DNA from: Bombyx mori
Lineage: Eukaryota; Arthropoda; Insecta; Lepidoptera; Bombycidae
Length of the DNA: 64,000 nucleotides
Direction of reading: 5' to 3'
NCBI RefSeq assembly: GCF_030269925.1
Contig: NC_085126.1
Span: 1,180,501-1,244,500, forward strand
Below the pieces are notes generated by a model that was not told the origin of the DNA, did no database searches, and was given only the letters and a program-made list of their open reading frames with translations. A program made the translations under genes and the position numbers. This document shows, piece by piece, positions 1-9,049 of the stretch (within the stretch, counting starts at the first letter, position 1; each line of letters starts with the position of its first letter).

Positions 1-186
1 GAGGGGATCGGACGTCGGGTGTAAGAGTGCAGGGGAGTCGTTTAATGGGTGGGCCCTAAAATCCTTGGGCCCGCGGTCTGCTCACAACACCATGCAGATC
101 GTTGAGTCTCACATACCCCGCGCGCCCCTTTTGCGCGGGGACCTCGTAGGAGGTACGGCCCTGTACCCGAAAAAAAAAAAAAAAAA
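1..186 (+). mobile_element. 3' end of a poly(A) retroelement (fragment)
   Basis: GC-rich sequence that stops abruptly in a run of 16 A at about 171-186, as at the 3' end of a non-LTR retrotransposon. Just before the tail is a hairpin with 8-bp arms (CCCCGCGC at 116-123, GCGCGGGG at 133-140). The body runs off the left edge, so the family cannot be named. Confidence 0.45.
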
Positions 187-603
187 GGTGACGCTGCACC
201 ATTGCACTGCGCAGTGGTTAACCCTTACGAATATTTTTATTTTTTATAAGTTTCACTTCTGCCGTGTGTGGCTTGCACACACACACACATACATTTTTTT
301 ATTTTTTAACTTACTGTACGTACTTCAAGTGTAATGCGGTTCTAAGCATCTCGATCTGTGCATAAGTCTTTTAATATATCTGCCATATTTCGTCAAATTA
401 AGCTTTACTTCAAGTTTGGCAACAGTTGTGATCTTAACATTGCCGGTGTACATGATCAACAATGACCACTCCATGGTATGTCCTACTAGGAATAACGGTA
501 ATTTCGGTATATATATCGTTAAATTACGTCCTACTCTATGTTTTTCGACACACTTTAATAGAGTTGTAAAGGTATACTATATACCAGCAAATTTATTTAT
601 AAC
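187..603. other. AT-rich sequence, no gene seen
   Basis: Contains a short CA run near 278-289 and small open frames with no recognisable domain. I see no conserved coding signal or repeat family here. Confidence 0.5.
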
Positions 604-856
604 TAGCTGACCCGGCAGACTTCGTAGTGCCTCAAACAAAAGGAATCCGTCCGACGGAGGACATATCAAAGGAAAAACAAAATCGTTATTTTTATTTAAT
701 TCCGAGCATTTTCATATTTATCTACCTTTTAAACCTTTTCTGGATTTCCACAAATAATTCAAGACCAAAATTAGCCCAATCGGTTCAGCCGTTCTCGAGT
801 TTTAGCGAGACTAACGAACAGCAATTCATTTATATATATATATATATATATATAGA
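604..856 (-). repeat. Interspersed repeat with AGCTGACCCGGCAGAC end, ending in a TA microsatellite
   Basis: Starts CTAGCTGACCCGGCAGAC and ends in a (TA)n run at about 831-854. The same sequence recurs at 5,595-5,882, 12,284-13,010, 25,247-25,437 and 61,840-62,120. The CTAG(T) terminus resembles a Helitron 3' end, but no subterminal hairpin is visible, so the class is uncertain. Confidence 0.6.
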
Positions 857-1258
857 TTGGCTTATTATTTTATTTATTTACTTAGTACTATTATTTCGTA
901 CCGATAGTCAAAGTACTAGCGTCTACAATAAGTATGACACACGCAAACAACTTAATTTTTTCAGGCTACGATCTACTTCGTCTTTAAAATAACAAGCAAT
1001 AGATTGATTGACGAAACTGTTTTGACAACCAGGGAAAAGTGATTAACCAAAAAGAAATTTATGGACAAACAAATTATTATGATTAATTCAAAACAGAAAT
1101 TTCATAAGAAACTTATGCGAAGGATCAAACGATATTCTGATTACTCACCGACTGCACGAAAATATTAGACCGATCAGTAGTAATACAATCCTATTTATTG
1201 CGGCCAAGTCCAATATTTCACATAAATTTGCCCTTTAAAATAGTTCTCATCTTATCTT
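857..1258. other. AT-rich intergenic sequence, nothing recognised
   Basis: No long open frame of coding character and no match to the repeat families seen elsewhere in the window. It lies upstream of the receptor gene and may include its promoter, but no element can be pointed to. Confidence 0.45.
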
Positions 1259-1412
1259 CTTCTTTCTAGCGTTTTCCCGGTCTATTGCCAGGCTCGGCTT
1301 TCCTACTTAAGCTCCTCCACTTTACCAAGTCCTCGGCATCCTTCTGCGTTTGGTTATTCTCCTCCATATGCGCATTTACCACATCCAACCAGTGTTTCTT
1401 GGGCCTATCGCA
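1259..1412 (-). pseudogene. LINE ORF2 C-terminus remnant (RTE-like)
   Basis: Read on the - strand this gives a frame beginning RPKKHWLDVV and ending PGNRPGKR then stop. The GRPKKxW...D motif followed by a charged helix is the usual C-terminal end of RTE-type endonuclease/reverse transcriptases of insects. Only about 48 codons remain, with no RT or endonuclease domain, so this is a dead 3' fragment just upstream of the receptor gene. Confidence 0.55.
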
Positions 1413-1475
1413 TAAAGTTCCTAACCCATTTAATTAATTATATAAATTTCCCTATATAATATTTATTCTAAAGGA

Positions 1476-2195
1476 ATGTCTATTCGATTTGAGAAAGACC
1501 TTTTACACAATTACGTCGAGATTGAGCTTCAATATTTCCTTCGCCCCTTCAACGTGATGCAGTCTTTGTTCTTCCAGTCAAAGTACAGAATTGTCGACAA
1601 CTTCATTCTTCCGAATACGCTTTTTAAGAATATAATGTCATTTGTGGTTTCCGTTCTTTGTGCCCTGTCTTTTATATATACTATCATATCAGTTTGGCAA
1701 AATACTCATGCTACCTCATTTCATGCTCTAGTTACTTCTGTTTACTTGAGCTACAATATCTATGGTATCCTCATAGGCTCAGTATTAATTATCTGGCTAA
1801 GTGACAGGAACATTGAATTCGTTTTGAAAATCCAAGACTTGATCAAGATATTGGAGTTCAACAAATGTTTCTTAATTGAATACGCTTTTATTAACTCGAT
1901 CATTATGGCCGCAATATTCATACTTAACTTTCTTCTGTATGGTTATTTTTTGTACATCTTCAAAAGTTTCTCTTGGCTTGACATTTTCGGCTATTGTGTG
2001 TATATTAATCAAGATCTGGATATAATCTATGTTATAATTTTTGCGAACATATTGAAGAAGTGCGCTAGTCGTTGGACGGTAGAGGCAAGACAGAAAAATA
2101 ATTTCAATGACCAAGGAAAATGGGTGAAATTGTTTAATGCGTTTCTAAATTTAACAGAATCCTATCAATTATATCAGAAGATTTTTGAATTTTAT
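1476..2195 (+). CDS. Gustatory receptor exon 1
   Basis: ATG at 1476 opens 240 codons ending in KIFEFY just before a good donor (GTGAGT at 2196-2201), phase 0. The N-terminal part has the RPFNVMQSLFFQSKYRI segment typical of lepidopteran gustatory receptors ahead of the first membrane helix. At least four hydrophobic stretches follow, around residues 55-75, 85-110, 135-165 and 170-195. The polar loop and the TESYQLYQK segment fit the region before the sixth helix. Reading past the donor runs straight into a CR1-like repeat at 2229, which supports ending the exon here. Confidence 0.65.
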
Positions 2196-2228
2196 GTGAG
2201 TATAATTCGTAAAACTCAACTTATTTTA

Positions 2229-2341
2229 GGCAGCGGCTTGGCTCTGCCCCTGGCATTGCTGAAGTCCATGGGCGACGGTAACCACTCACCATCAGGTGGG
2301 CCGTATGATCGCCTGCCTACAAGGGCAATAAAAAAAAAAAT
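2229..2341 (+). mobile_element. CR1-like LINE 3' tail
   Basis: GGCAGCGGCTTGGCTCTG followed by the CCATGGGCGACGG and CACTCACCATCAGG blocks and a GGGCAATAAAAA tail. This is the shared 3' end of the silkworm CR1-like family seen many times in the window. It sits in the first intron of the receptor gene. Confidence 0.8.
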
Positions 2342-2549
2342 ATTACCGATTAAAAGGGTTTGAATAAGAACTTAGTTCGATATAAAAATGTCGAGAAAAA
2401 TATGGAAATTAAACCATTTTTTACTTTAATTTTTTTTTTATTATAACCTCTGTGGTGAAATTCTTCAGTTTCCCTCATTGAAGTATATTTATTAATATAT
2501 TTGTTGTTATCGTGTTTCTTGCTAATAAAAAAGCGTAATTATTTTTTAG

Positions 2550-2586
2550 GAACTTTTACGTAGAGTGGGTATTGTGTTTCTCGGCT
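2550..2586 (+). CDS. Gustatory receptor candidate exon 2 (uncertain)
   Basis: Follows a pyrimidine-rich acceptor (ATTTTTTAG ending at 2549) and reads ELLRRVGIV in the phase 0 frame set by exon 1. The frame stays open to about 2650 (QLTVCRVCSN). No donor in it gives both a consensus site and the phase needed by the next candidate exon, so the 3' boundary is a guess. Confidence 0.3.
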
Positions 2587-2699
2587 TACAACTTACGGTT
2601 TGTCGAGTCTGTAGTAATGACATAAAATCAATACAATGTGTACATGCTTACTAAAGTTTAAGGATAAATAAATAATTTAAAATATTTATTCTTTTTTAG

Positions 2700-2795
2700 A
2701 TATTCAACGATGTTATCGCTGCTTTCCTGCAAGCTCTGGCTTTGGTACAGATGTGGCTTGAATTCTGTCGAGCTTCTTCTCACTACGACGACAGA
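2700..2795 (+). CDS. Gustatory receptor candidate exon 3 (uncertain)
   Basis: After acceptor CTTTTTTAG (ends 2699) one frame reads MLSLLSCKLWLWYRC then NSVELLLTTTTEK, which resembles the family segment between the sixth and seventh helices. Using this frame needs a two-base carry from exon 2. The only donor nearby (GTATTA after 2795) leaves a phase that does not fit exon 4. Confidence 0.35.
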
Positions 2796-2954
2796 GAAGT
2801 ATTATTTAATTCTGTACCACATAAAGATTCTTTAATATCTTTTAAAAAATGAAATAAAACTGTTATAGAATTTTAGTGTATAACGGGCAATTTTTTTTTT
2901 ATTGCTTAGATGGGTGGACTTCTAAATGACATTGATTTAATGTAAAACGGACAT

Positions 2955-3312
2955 TCCCGATCCTGCAGACAGAATGGAAAGCAGTCGACGTCGCCTCAAA
3001 CACGTCATTTCGGATCCTCCCGATCCACTAACGGTACTTCTAGGTACCTCAAGCACCGGTCATCGTTCTCGTCGAACCCGTCGCTTGCGACGAAGGGCTC
3101 GACAAGTTAATTAACCCTCAGACACAGCCCACTGAGTTTCTCGCCGGATCTTCTCAGTGGGTCGCGTTTCCGATCCGGTGGTAGATTCTGCGAAGCACGG
3201 CTCTTGCTAGGGTTCGTGTTAGCAACGTCGTCAGGTTTGAACCCCGTGAGCTCACCTACTAGTTAAGGTTATGCTGGTATAGCCTCTCAAGGCTATCAGC
3301 TTAGGTAGGAAA
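2955..3312 (+). mobile_element. Jockey-like LINE 3' end
   Basis: Carries the CGATCCTGCAGACAGAATGG block, the GTCGCTTGCGACGAAGGGCTC block, and the 3' UTR with GAGTTTCTCGCCGGATCTTC, ending in a poly(A) run at 3310. The same 3' end occurs at least ten times in the window. It lies inside the receptor gene intron. Confidence 0.75.
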
Positions 3313-3790
3313 AAAAAACAAAAAAAATAATTCATGTGTGCAATTCACACGTGGTAGAAGTGAAACCTTCCAAAATTAAAATACAATTATCTTAAACGTC
3401 TTAAGTATATGTAAATTTTGTCATTAGTAAATAATTGTAAGGAGCGCCCTCTGTGAATTGATATTTTAATTTCACGTATAATCCTAAATTAAAATTCACT
3501 ACAAGAGCTTTCATACACACGTTAGTATTAAAAAATCTCACAGATGGCGCTGTATTAAATAGTATGTATATTTCTGTCTCATTCTTTGCTGGCTTCATCC
3601 TACACATTTTTGTATTTGTGTCTCTTACCTGTCGTTTTTTCCGTTGCATCCGGTTTGAAATCACGATTCTAAAGAAGTTTTCACTTCAAAAGGTAAAACG
3701 GATGAAAAACATTATATTACAAAATGAAAATAACAAATAGTATACCGAAGAATTTATCACTTTACAATTAGCCCAATTGTAAAGCTCAAT
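3313..3790. other. Receptor intron sequence, no repeat recognised
   Basis: AT-rich; a - strand frame of 87 codons (3,401-3,664) has no recognisable domain and is not supported as a gene. Confidence 0.4.
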
Positions 3791-3792
3791 TT

Positions 3793-4226
3793 TGAAGTCC
3801 TCGTGGCCCAAAGGATAAGACGTCCGATGCATTCGTATCTAGCGATGTACCGGTGTTCGAATCCCGCAGGCGGGTACCAATTTTTATAATGAAATACGTA
3901 CTTAACAAATGTTCACGATTGACTTCTACGGTGAAGGAATAGCATCGTGTAATAAAAATCAAACCTGCAAGATTATAATTTACGTAGTTACTGGTGGTTG
4001 GACCTCTTGTGAGTCCGCACGGGTAGGTACCATCTCCCTGCCTACTTCTGCTGTGAAGCAGTAATGCGTTTCGGTTTGAAGTGCGGGACAGCCGTTGTAA
4101 CTATACTGAGACCTTAGAACTCATACTCAAGGTGGGTGGCGCATTTATGTTGTCTATGGGCTCCAATAACCACTTAACACCAGGTGGGCTGTGAGCTCGT
4201 CTACCCGTATAAGCAATAAAAAAATA
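3793..4226 (+). mobile_element. Bm1 SINE, full length
   Basis: Has the tRNA-like head (GTGGCCCAAAGGATAAGACG as A-box region, GTTCGAATCCCG as B box), the middle part, and the body ending in AAGCAATAAAAAAA. One of the most complete copies in the window, inside the receptor gene intron. Confidence 0.9.
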
Positions 4227-4987
4227 TGTTGGCAATAAAAAACAAACATAAAGACAATAAACGCTGAGTTTGTTTTGTCAGGGCTGTGTGTGACCGGTGG
4301 TGGAGTTCATTTTGACTGTCAATAAGCCGAACTGTAGCAACAAATGATTTTGATTATTTTATTTTCAGACAGTAATGCTTCACGCTTTCCAATTGATTTG
4401 CGTGTGGATCGTAAAGAAGTTTATCACATTATCAATATTGAGCTTCGAAATGGAAATTTTTTACGAGAAACTTCGGGAAATTGAAACTGTATGCATTATT
4501 TTGGTCTCAAGCGACAATCCGAGTGGTATGTAATTCAGGTTTACACGTTCTAAATATAATGAATCAAAATGTGTATGCCCTTTTGCCGATCTCGTAAATA
4601 CAACATATTTATTACAAATATTATACTTAGTTTGAAAATTTTAAAAATATGCTTATGCGATAACAACAGAGAGCTCCGCTCCGTCCGACTGTTCGTGCCA
4701 GAATGCTTTGTGCGACAAAAGTCGTTCGTAGTTACAGTGAAAAGTGAGGGTAGCTTAGTCATGAATTCTCTTGAATACCGTCTTAAACAATTGTTGACAT
4801 ACGTAACATGAAGGAAGCAACTTTAACTATTTTTAGGTAAATTAATAGTTACGTTGCGCCGACATATATAAATATGTTTGTCAGTCTCTGGTAGGTACCC
4901 ATAGCACGGGGAATCCTAAATTTGGTCCAGATGACCGGGCGTTATTTGTTCCCGATTCTCATTATTATTTATTGACTACATTTTTAG
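4227..4987. other. Last receptor intron, remainder
   Basis: Begins with a decayed LINE-type 3' end (AACGCTGAGTTTGTTTTG near 4,260, like 6,136) and then shows no recognisable element. Short open frames on both strands around 4,550-4,810 have no domain. Confidence 0.35.
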
Positions 4988-5001
4988 AACGAGAATTAAA
5001 G

Positions 5002-5190
5002 ATATGGAAGAACATAATTCGTGTATCTTCGTGTTCGGTCAGAAAGACAACGGCTTGTGGCCTGTGTGAGGTCGGCGCGGCGCTACCGCAGTGGCTGTTG
5101 CAAGCGACCACAGCCTACACTATTGTACTCTTACAGTTTCACATCACGACGTTCTCTCGGGCGACTAATGATATTTATGACTTGGATTAG
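5002..5190 (+). CDS. Gustatory receptor C-terminal exon
   Basis: Reads IWKNIIRV, then TACGLCEVGAALPQWLLQA and TTAYTIVLLQF, then stop at 5188-5190. TACGL plus the TYhhhhhQF motif is the diagnostic seventh-helix end of insect gustatory receptors. An acceptor AAAG ending at 5001 gives phase 0, the usual family phase. The stronger TTTTTAG ending at 4987 would need a one-base carry. The start is therefore uncertain by up to 14 bases. Confidence 0.6.
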   Translation: MWKNIIRVSSCSVRKTTACGLCEVGAALPQWLLQATTAYTIVLLQFHITTFSRATNDIYDLD

Positions 5191-5238
5191 TCACACGAAC
5201 ACAGAATTCAGTCGCCAAGTCGAACGATTGGAATGCCA

Positions 5239-5415
5239 CAAACTGTAATATTCCAAAATGAACTTTTTCATTTGCAACTGTATTGAACGCACCAGTTAAG
5301 ACTAAATTAAGCATCGAGATGAGTGCAAACTGTAATTTTCCAAAATGAACTTTTTCATTTGCAACTGTATTGAATGCATCGGTTAAGACTAAATTAAGCA
5401 TTAAGCCTTCACCGA
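5239..5415. repeat. Tandem duplication, two units of about 89 bp
   Basis: The block from CAAACTGTAATATTCC to AAATTAAGCATC is repeated directly downstream with few differences. On the - strand both units stay in one open frame (5,165-5,494), reading MLNLVLT...NTVANEKVHFG twice. It begins about 50 bp beyond the receptor stop codon. Confidence 0.75.
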
Positions 5416-5594
5416 GATGCGTGGCTGCATTCATATCGTGATGTCTATGGACTACATTAAGAGTTCGCTTGCCTATCAATTCAACAAAGGGCAACAGCTA
5501 CCAGTGAATCCTTGCGAAAACCAAACCTTGAAGATTCGAACTTTGTTGCTGAGATAACGAAATCTATTAATCTAATTTAGTGTTATTAGTACAA

Positions 5595-5882
5595 TATATA
5601 AAAATGAACTGCTGTTCGTTAGTCTCGCTAAAACTCGAGAACGGCTGGACCGATTTGACTAATTTTGGTCTTGAATTATTTGTGGAAGTTCAGAAAAGGT
5701 TTAAAAGGTAAATAAATATGAAAATGCTCGGAATTAAATAAAAATAACAATTTTGTTTTTACTTTGATGTGTCCCCCGTCGGACGGATTCCTTTTGTTTG
5801 TTTTAAGTTTATATTATAGGTACAAAAGTTTAGGTCTTTTATTTATCGATTGTTGCACTACGAAGTCTGTCGGGTCAGCTAG
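5595..5882 (+). repeat. Interspersed repeat with AGCTGACCCGGCAGAC end
   Basis: Full-length copy in the opposite orientation to the one at 604. It runs from ATATATAAAAATGAACTGC to GTCTGTCGGGTCAGCTAG. Both termini are visible. Confidence 0.65.
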
Positions 5883-6135
5883 TTAGTACAATAAAAAAAA
5901 CTTGTGTTTTGTCGTAATAAATAAACTAGTAGTCCTGATGAACTGAAATTTCTGTAATGTCTCAGTATTGATGCAACGTTGTCAGGCCGCGCCATGTCAG
6001 GATGGGCAGGAGTAATAATCCTTACGGGGTTTTAAAACTCACACAGTTTATATGCGTTGCCGGCGGCGGAAATATTTTTACTTATTTAAAAATATATATA
6101 TATGTATATATATTTGAGACAAAAATAAAAAAAAA

Positions 6136-6276
6136 AGCCCGCTGAGTTTGTTTCGCCGGTTCTTCTCAGGACTGTGACTTTTTTGGTAGAGTTAACATTG
6201 TTATTTATAGACATTCAACAAGTGTGTTATACTGACATCTAAGTTGAAATAAATGATTTTGAATTTGAATTTGAAT
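6136..6276 (+). mobile_element. LINE/SINE 3' end with (TTTGAA)n tail
   Basis: Contains GCCCGCTGAGTTTG, then GACATTCAACAAGTGTG and AAATAAATGATTTTGAATTTG. The second half recurs at 11,166-11,252. The simple (TTTGAA)n tail suggests a retroposon end. Confidence 0.5.
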
Positions 6277-6692
6277 TTTTTTTTTTTTTTTTTATTGCTT
6301 AGATGTGTGGACGAGCTCACATCCCACCTGGTGTTAAGTGGTTACTGGAGCCCATAGACATCTACAACGTAAATGCGCCACACACCTTGAGATATAGTTC
6401 TAAGGTCTCAGTATAGTCAGAACGGTTGCCCCACCCTTCAAACCGAAACGCATTACTGCTTCACGGCAGAAATAAGCAGGGCGGTGGTACCTACCCGCGC
6501 GGACTCACAAGATGTCCTACCACCAGTAATTACGCAAATTATAATTTTGCGGGTTTGATTTTTATTGCACGATGTTATTCCTTCACCGTGGAAGTCAATC
6601 GTGAACATTTGTTGAGTACGTATTTCATTAGAAAAATTGGTACCCGCCAGCGAGATTCGAACACCGGTGCATCGCTCAACACGATGATTCAG
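6268..6692 (-). mobile_element. Bm1 SINE, nearly full length
   Basis: Starts with the complementary poly(A) tail (T run), TTATTGCTTAGATG, and ends in the tRNA-like part with ACCGGTGCATCGCTCAACAC. It is truncated just at the A-box end. Confidence 0.85.
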
Positions 6693-6877
6693 ACGATATG
6701 GATTATAAATAAGTTTTCACATTCGAAACTTGACACGTAGCGCGTTCTCGCCGGTTTTCGCCAATCGAATACATAACTAAAATTTTGTTTAACAGATTAT
6801 TCTCGCATTTATTGTGAAAACCTTAATAAAAATCGATATTAAACGCAATTTTTAAACTATGAATGTTTCAACATTTT

Positions 6878-7083
6878 ACTGGTACCACCACCATGTTTAT
6901 TTCTGCCGTGAAGCAGTAATGCGTTTCGGCTTGAAGTGAGGGGTAGCCGTAAGATTGTGGACTTAGAACTTATATCTCAAGGTAGGTGGCGACATTTACG
7001 TTGTAGATGTCTATGGGCTCCGGTAGCCACTTAAGATCAGGTGGACCGTGAGCTGGTCGACCCACCTACCAACAAATAAATAA
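6878..7083 (+). mobile_element. Bm1 SINE, 5' truncated
   Basis: Begins in the GGTACCACCACC block and runs to the ACCCACCTACCAACAAATAAAT end. The tRNA-like head is missing. Confidence 0.8.
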
Positions 7084-7188
7084 AACTTTCATATTGTTAA
7101 ATCTTGACTGCCCGTGAGAGTTGCTTGTTTGAATCTCCCGAACAATCATAAGTAGCACAATCCGTATGATTCGTGTTTGAATATTTAA

Positions 7189-7598
7189 CTAGAGGTTCCG
7201 CAGTAGTCGAAATTCGACTATAATTAATTGGAATTGTAAGTTTGTAAACTATTACGATTGTATTTTATACTTCTATAATCACAAATTTCGCCAAGACTAC
7301 ACTATAAACAATATTAACAAAGACAAACAATATTTAATCTCATTTTGACAACAGACGTCAAGAACAAAAGTTTGACAATAAATAGTATGCATGCGTGTGT
7401 GCCTCAAATACATGGTATGTAGTGTGTGTAATGTTTTCTTTATTGATTTAATGTATATTTTAGGCATTATTTAAAAAAAAATTGCATTGTGCACTTCTTC
7501 TCTATTTTCTCTATAACTGTGGAAAATTTCATACTCCTCCGTCCGTGCAATTTTCGTAAAAAGGGATACAAAGTTTTTGCTTCACGTATTAATATATA
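7189..7598 (-). mobile_element. Non-autonomous Helitron
   Basis: On the - strand it runs from TATATATTAATACGTGAAGC to a hairpin (AGTCGAATTTCGACT) followed by CTGCGGAACCTCTAG. The 3' hairpin a few bases before CTAG is the Helitron hallmark. No transposase is encoded. Confidence 0.8.
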
Positions 7599-7767
7599 AA
7601 TAAATGTTTTTTGTGGCACGACTCTGTATTATAATTTCATTTCAATAACAGTGAGGATGACTGAATGCTAACTGACTGACTGAAGGCAAGAGATCGATAA
7701 TAATGGAGTGCATATGAAGGGACCTACACTCAGCATTGGGTAGACAGGTTGAGGAAGAATAGAGGTT

Positions 7768-7900
7768 AATTTGATGGTGTACAGGCATCACGATCCGTTT
7801 GGTGTTAAGTGCTGATCATACATCTCACCACAACGTGAATGCCGCCACCCACCATATACCTTGAGGTCTAGGACTCAATTTTCTAGTCTAAATACCCTCT
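7768..7900 (-). mobile_element. Bm1 SINE remnant
   Basis: Decayed copy: GGTGTTAAGTG, AACGTGAATGCCGCC and CACC...ACCTTGAG blocks are recognisable, the rest is lost. Confidence 0.45.
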
Positions 7901-7927
7901 TCACGTTTTAAACTGGAACTCAAATTA

Positions 7928-8172
7928 CAATTTTTTTTTTTTTTTTTTTTTTTTTATGATTGAAACTTTACTGGTGGCCCGAAGGCCTTTCCAGTTTCAC
8001 CAGGACAGGTGGGCGAGCAAAGGCTCAGCCAAGAGGGGTGGGATTTGCTAACAACTGCCCGAGCGCCTCCGAAGGAGACCTAACAACTCAAGAGCAATTG
8101 TTTCGCGAATGAATCTACTACCGGATCGGAATCGCGGCTCGCTGAGAAGATCCGGCGAGAAACTCAGCGGGA
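7928..8172 (-). mobile_element. Jockey-like LINE 3' UTR
   Basis: Poly(T) at 7,930-7,955, then the complement of the same 3' UTR that closes the RT-bearing element at 48,850-50,144 (TGGCCCGAAGGCCTTTCC, GAGCGCCTCCGAAGGAGAC, ACTACCGGATCGGAATCGC). Confidence 0.8.
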
Positions 8173-8193
8173 TTACATTTTCTGCGAGAGTAA

Positions 8194-8608
8194 TCTATAT
8201 ATTAATACGTGAAGCAAAAACTTTGTATCCCTTTTTACGAAAATTGCGCGGACGGAGGAGTATAAAATTTTCCACACTTATAGAGAATATAGAGAAGAAG
8301 TGCACAATGCTAATATTTTTTTCAAATAATGCATAAATATACATTAAATCAATAAAGAAAATATTACACACACTACATACCATGTATTTTACGCACACAG
8401 GCATGCATGCTATTTATTGTCAAAATTTTGTTCTTGACGTCTGTTGTCAAATTAAGATTCATTATTTAATATTTCTTTGTTAATATTTTTTATAGTGTAG
8501 TTTTTGCGAAATTTGTGATTATAGAAGTATAAAATACAATGATAATAGTGTACAAACTTACAATTCCAATTAATTATAGTCGAATTTCGACTACTACGGG
8601 ACCTCTAG
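8194..8608 (+). mobile_element. Non-autonomous Helitron, complete
   Basis: 5' end TCTATATATTAATACGTG; 3' end hairpin AGTCGAATTTCGACT at about 8,578-8,592 followed by ACTACGGGACCTCTAG. It sits directly next to the Jockey-like tail and opposite in orientation to the copy at 7,189. Confidence 0.85.
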
Positions 8609-8676
8609 TATTTATTACACGACATTAAGACTTCAAGAGGATGTAGACAATGAAACAAAATCTATATTTGTTAATA

Positions 8677-8725
8677 TTTATTGTTTTTTTCTTTAATGAC
8701 TAACATCTATATTTACATATTTATT
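8677..8725 (-). promoter_or_regulatory. Candidate poly(A) signals of the transporter gene
   Basis: AATAAA occurs on the - strand at 8725-8720 and 8682-8677, about 110 and 155 nt past the transporter stop codon at 8837. The position fits a 3' UTR end, but AATAAA is common by chance in such AT-rich DNA. Confidence 0.4.
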
Positions 8726-8836
8726 TATAAGCTTATCATCCTACGCTTATGTTATTCTATCATGAACATTAATTTGAGACATTTGAGACATTTGAAGATA
8801 CCAATCTTTCAATTACAATTTACCCTTCAAATGCGA

Positions 8837-9049
8837 TCAGAGTACCAGGACGTCAGAAGCGACGCGTCGTAATTTCTTCGGTCTTTCGACACAACTTAAT
8901 ATTTTGAAATCTCTTCCGAATCTTTCTCCGTCTCCCAGCGTTTGAGGCAAAGGCTGGTTCAGGGTCTCGGGCAGGAACAGCGACGTGATCCCGCCCACGA
9001 CGCTCAGTATACCCATGATGATCAGCGGCAAAGCTCGCGCGTAGATCGC
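8837..9049 (-). CDS. Transporter exon 13 (last)
   Basis: Residues 659-728 and stop (TGA, complement at 8837-8839). It encodes TM12 ([17 protein letters not shown]), then the family [12 protein letters not shown] motif and a basic C-terminal tail ending ASDVLVL. Acceptor TTTGTAG precedes it. Confidence 0.93.
   Translation of the reverse strand, partial: AIYARALPLIIMGILSVVGGITSLFLPETLNQPLPQTLGDGERFGRDFKILSCVERPKKLRRVASDVLVL

Larger units (their letters stand above)
1476..5190 (+). pseudogene. Gustatory receptor-type gene, possibly degenerate (model incomplete)
   Basis: Insect gustatory receptors are multi-pass chemosensory ion channels of sensory neurons. The first exon encodes several hydrophobic segments. 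A far 3' exon encodes TACGL followed by TTAYTIVLLQF, matching the family C-terminal signature TYhhhhhQF (h, hydrophobic). Lepidopteran bitter-type receptors usually have one long first exon and short C-terminal exons joined by phase 0 introns, and are near 350-450 residues. Here the outer exons fit that plan. The two candidate middle exons do not connect in a common frame with good splice sites. The introns hold a CR1-like tail, a Jockey-like tail and a Bm1 SINE. It could be a recent pseudogene, a gene with exons I have misplaced, or a sequence with a small assembly error. Family assignment is fairly sure; functionality is not. Confidence 0.6.

Noticed and set aside
8109..8404. Open frames on both strands across 8.1-8.4 kb
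   Set aside because: They lie within the Jockey-like 3' UTR and a non-autonomous Helitron; no domain and repeated in other copies.
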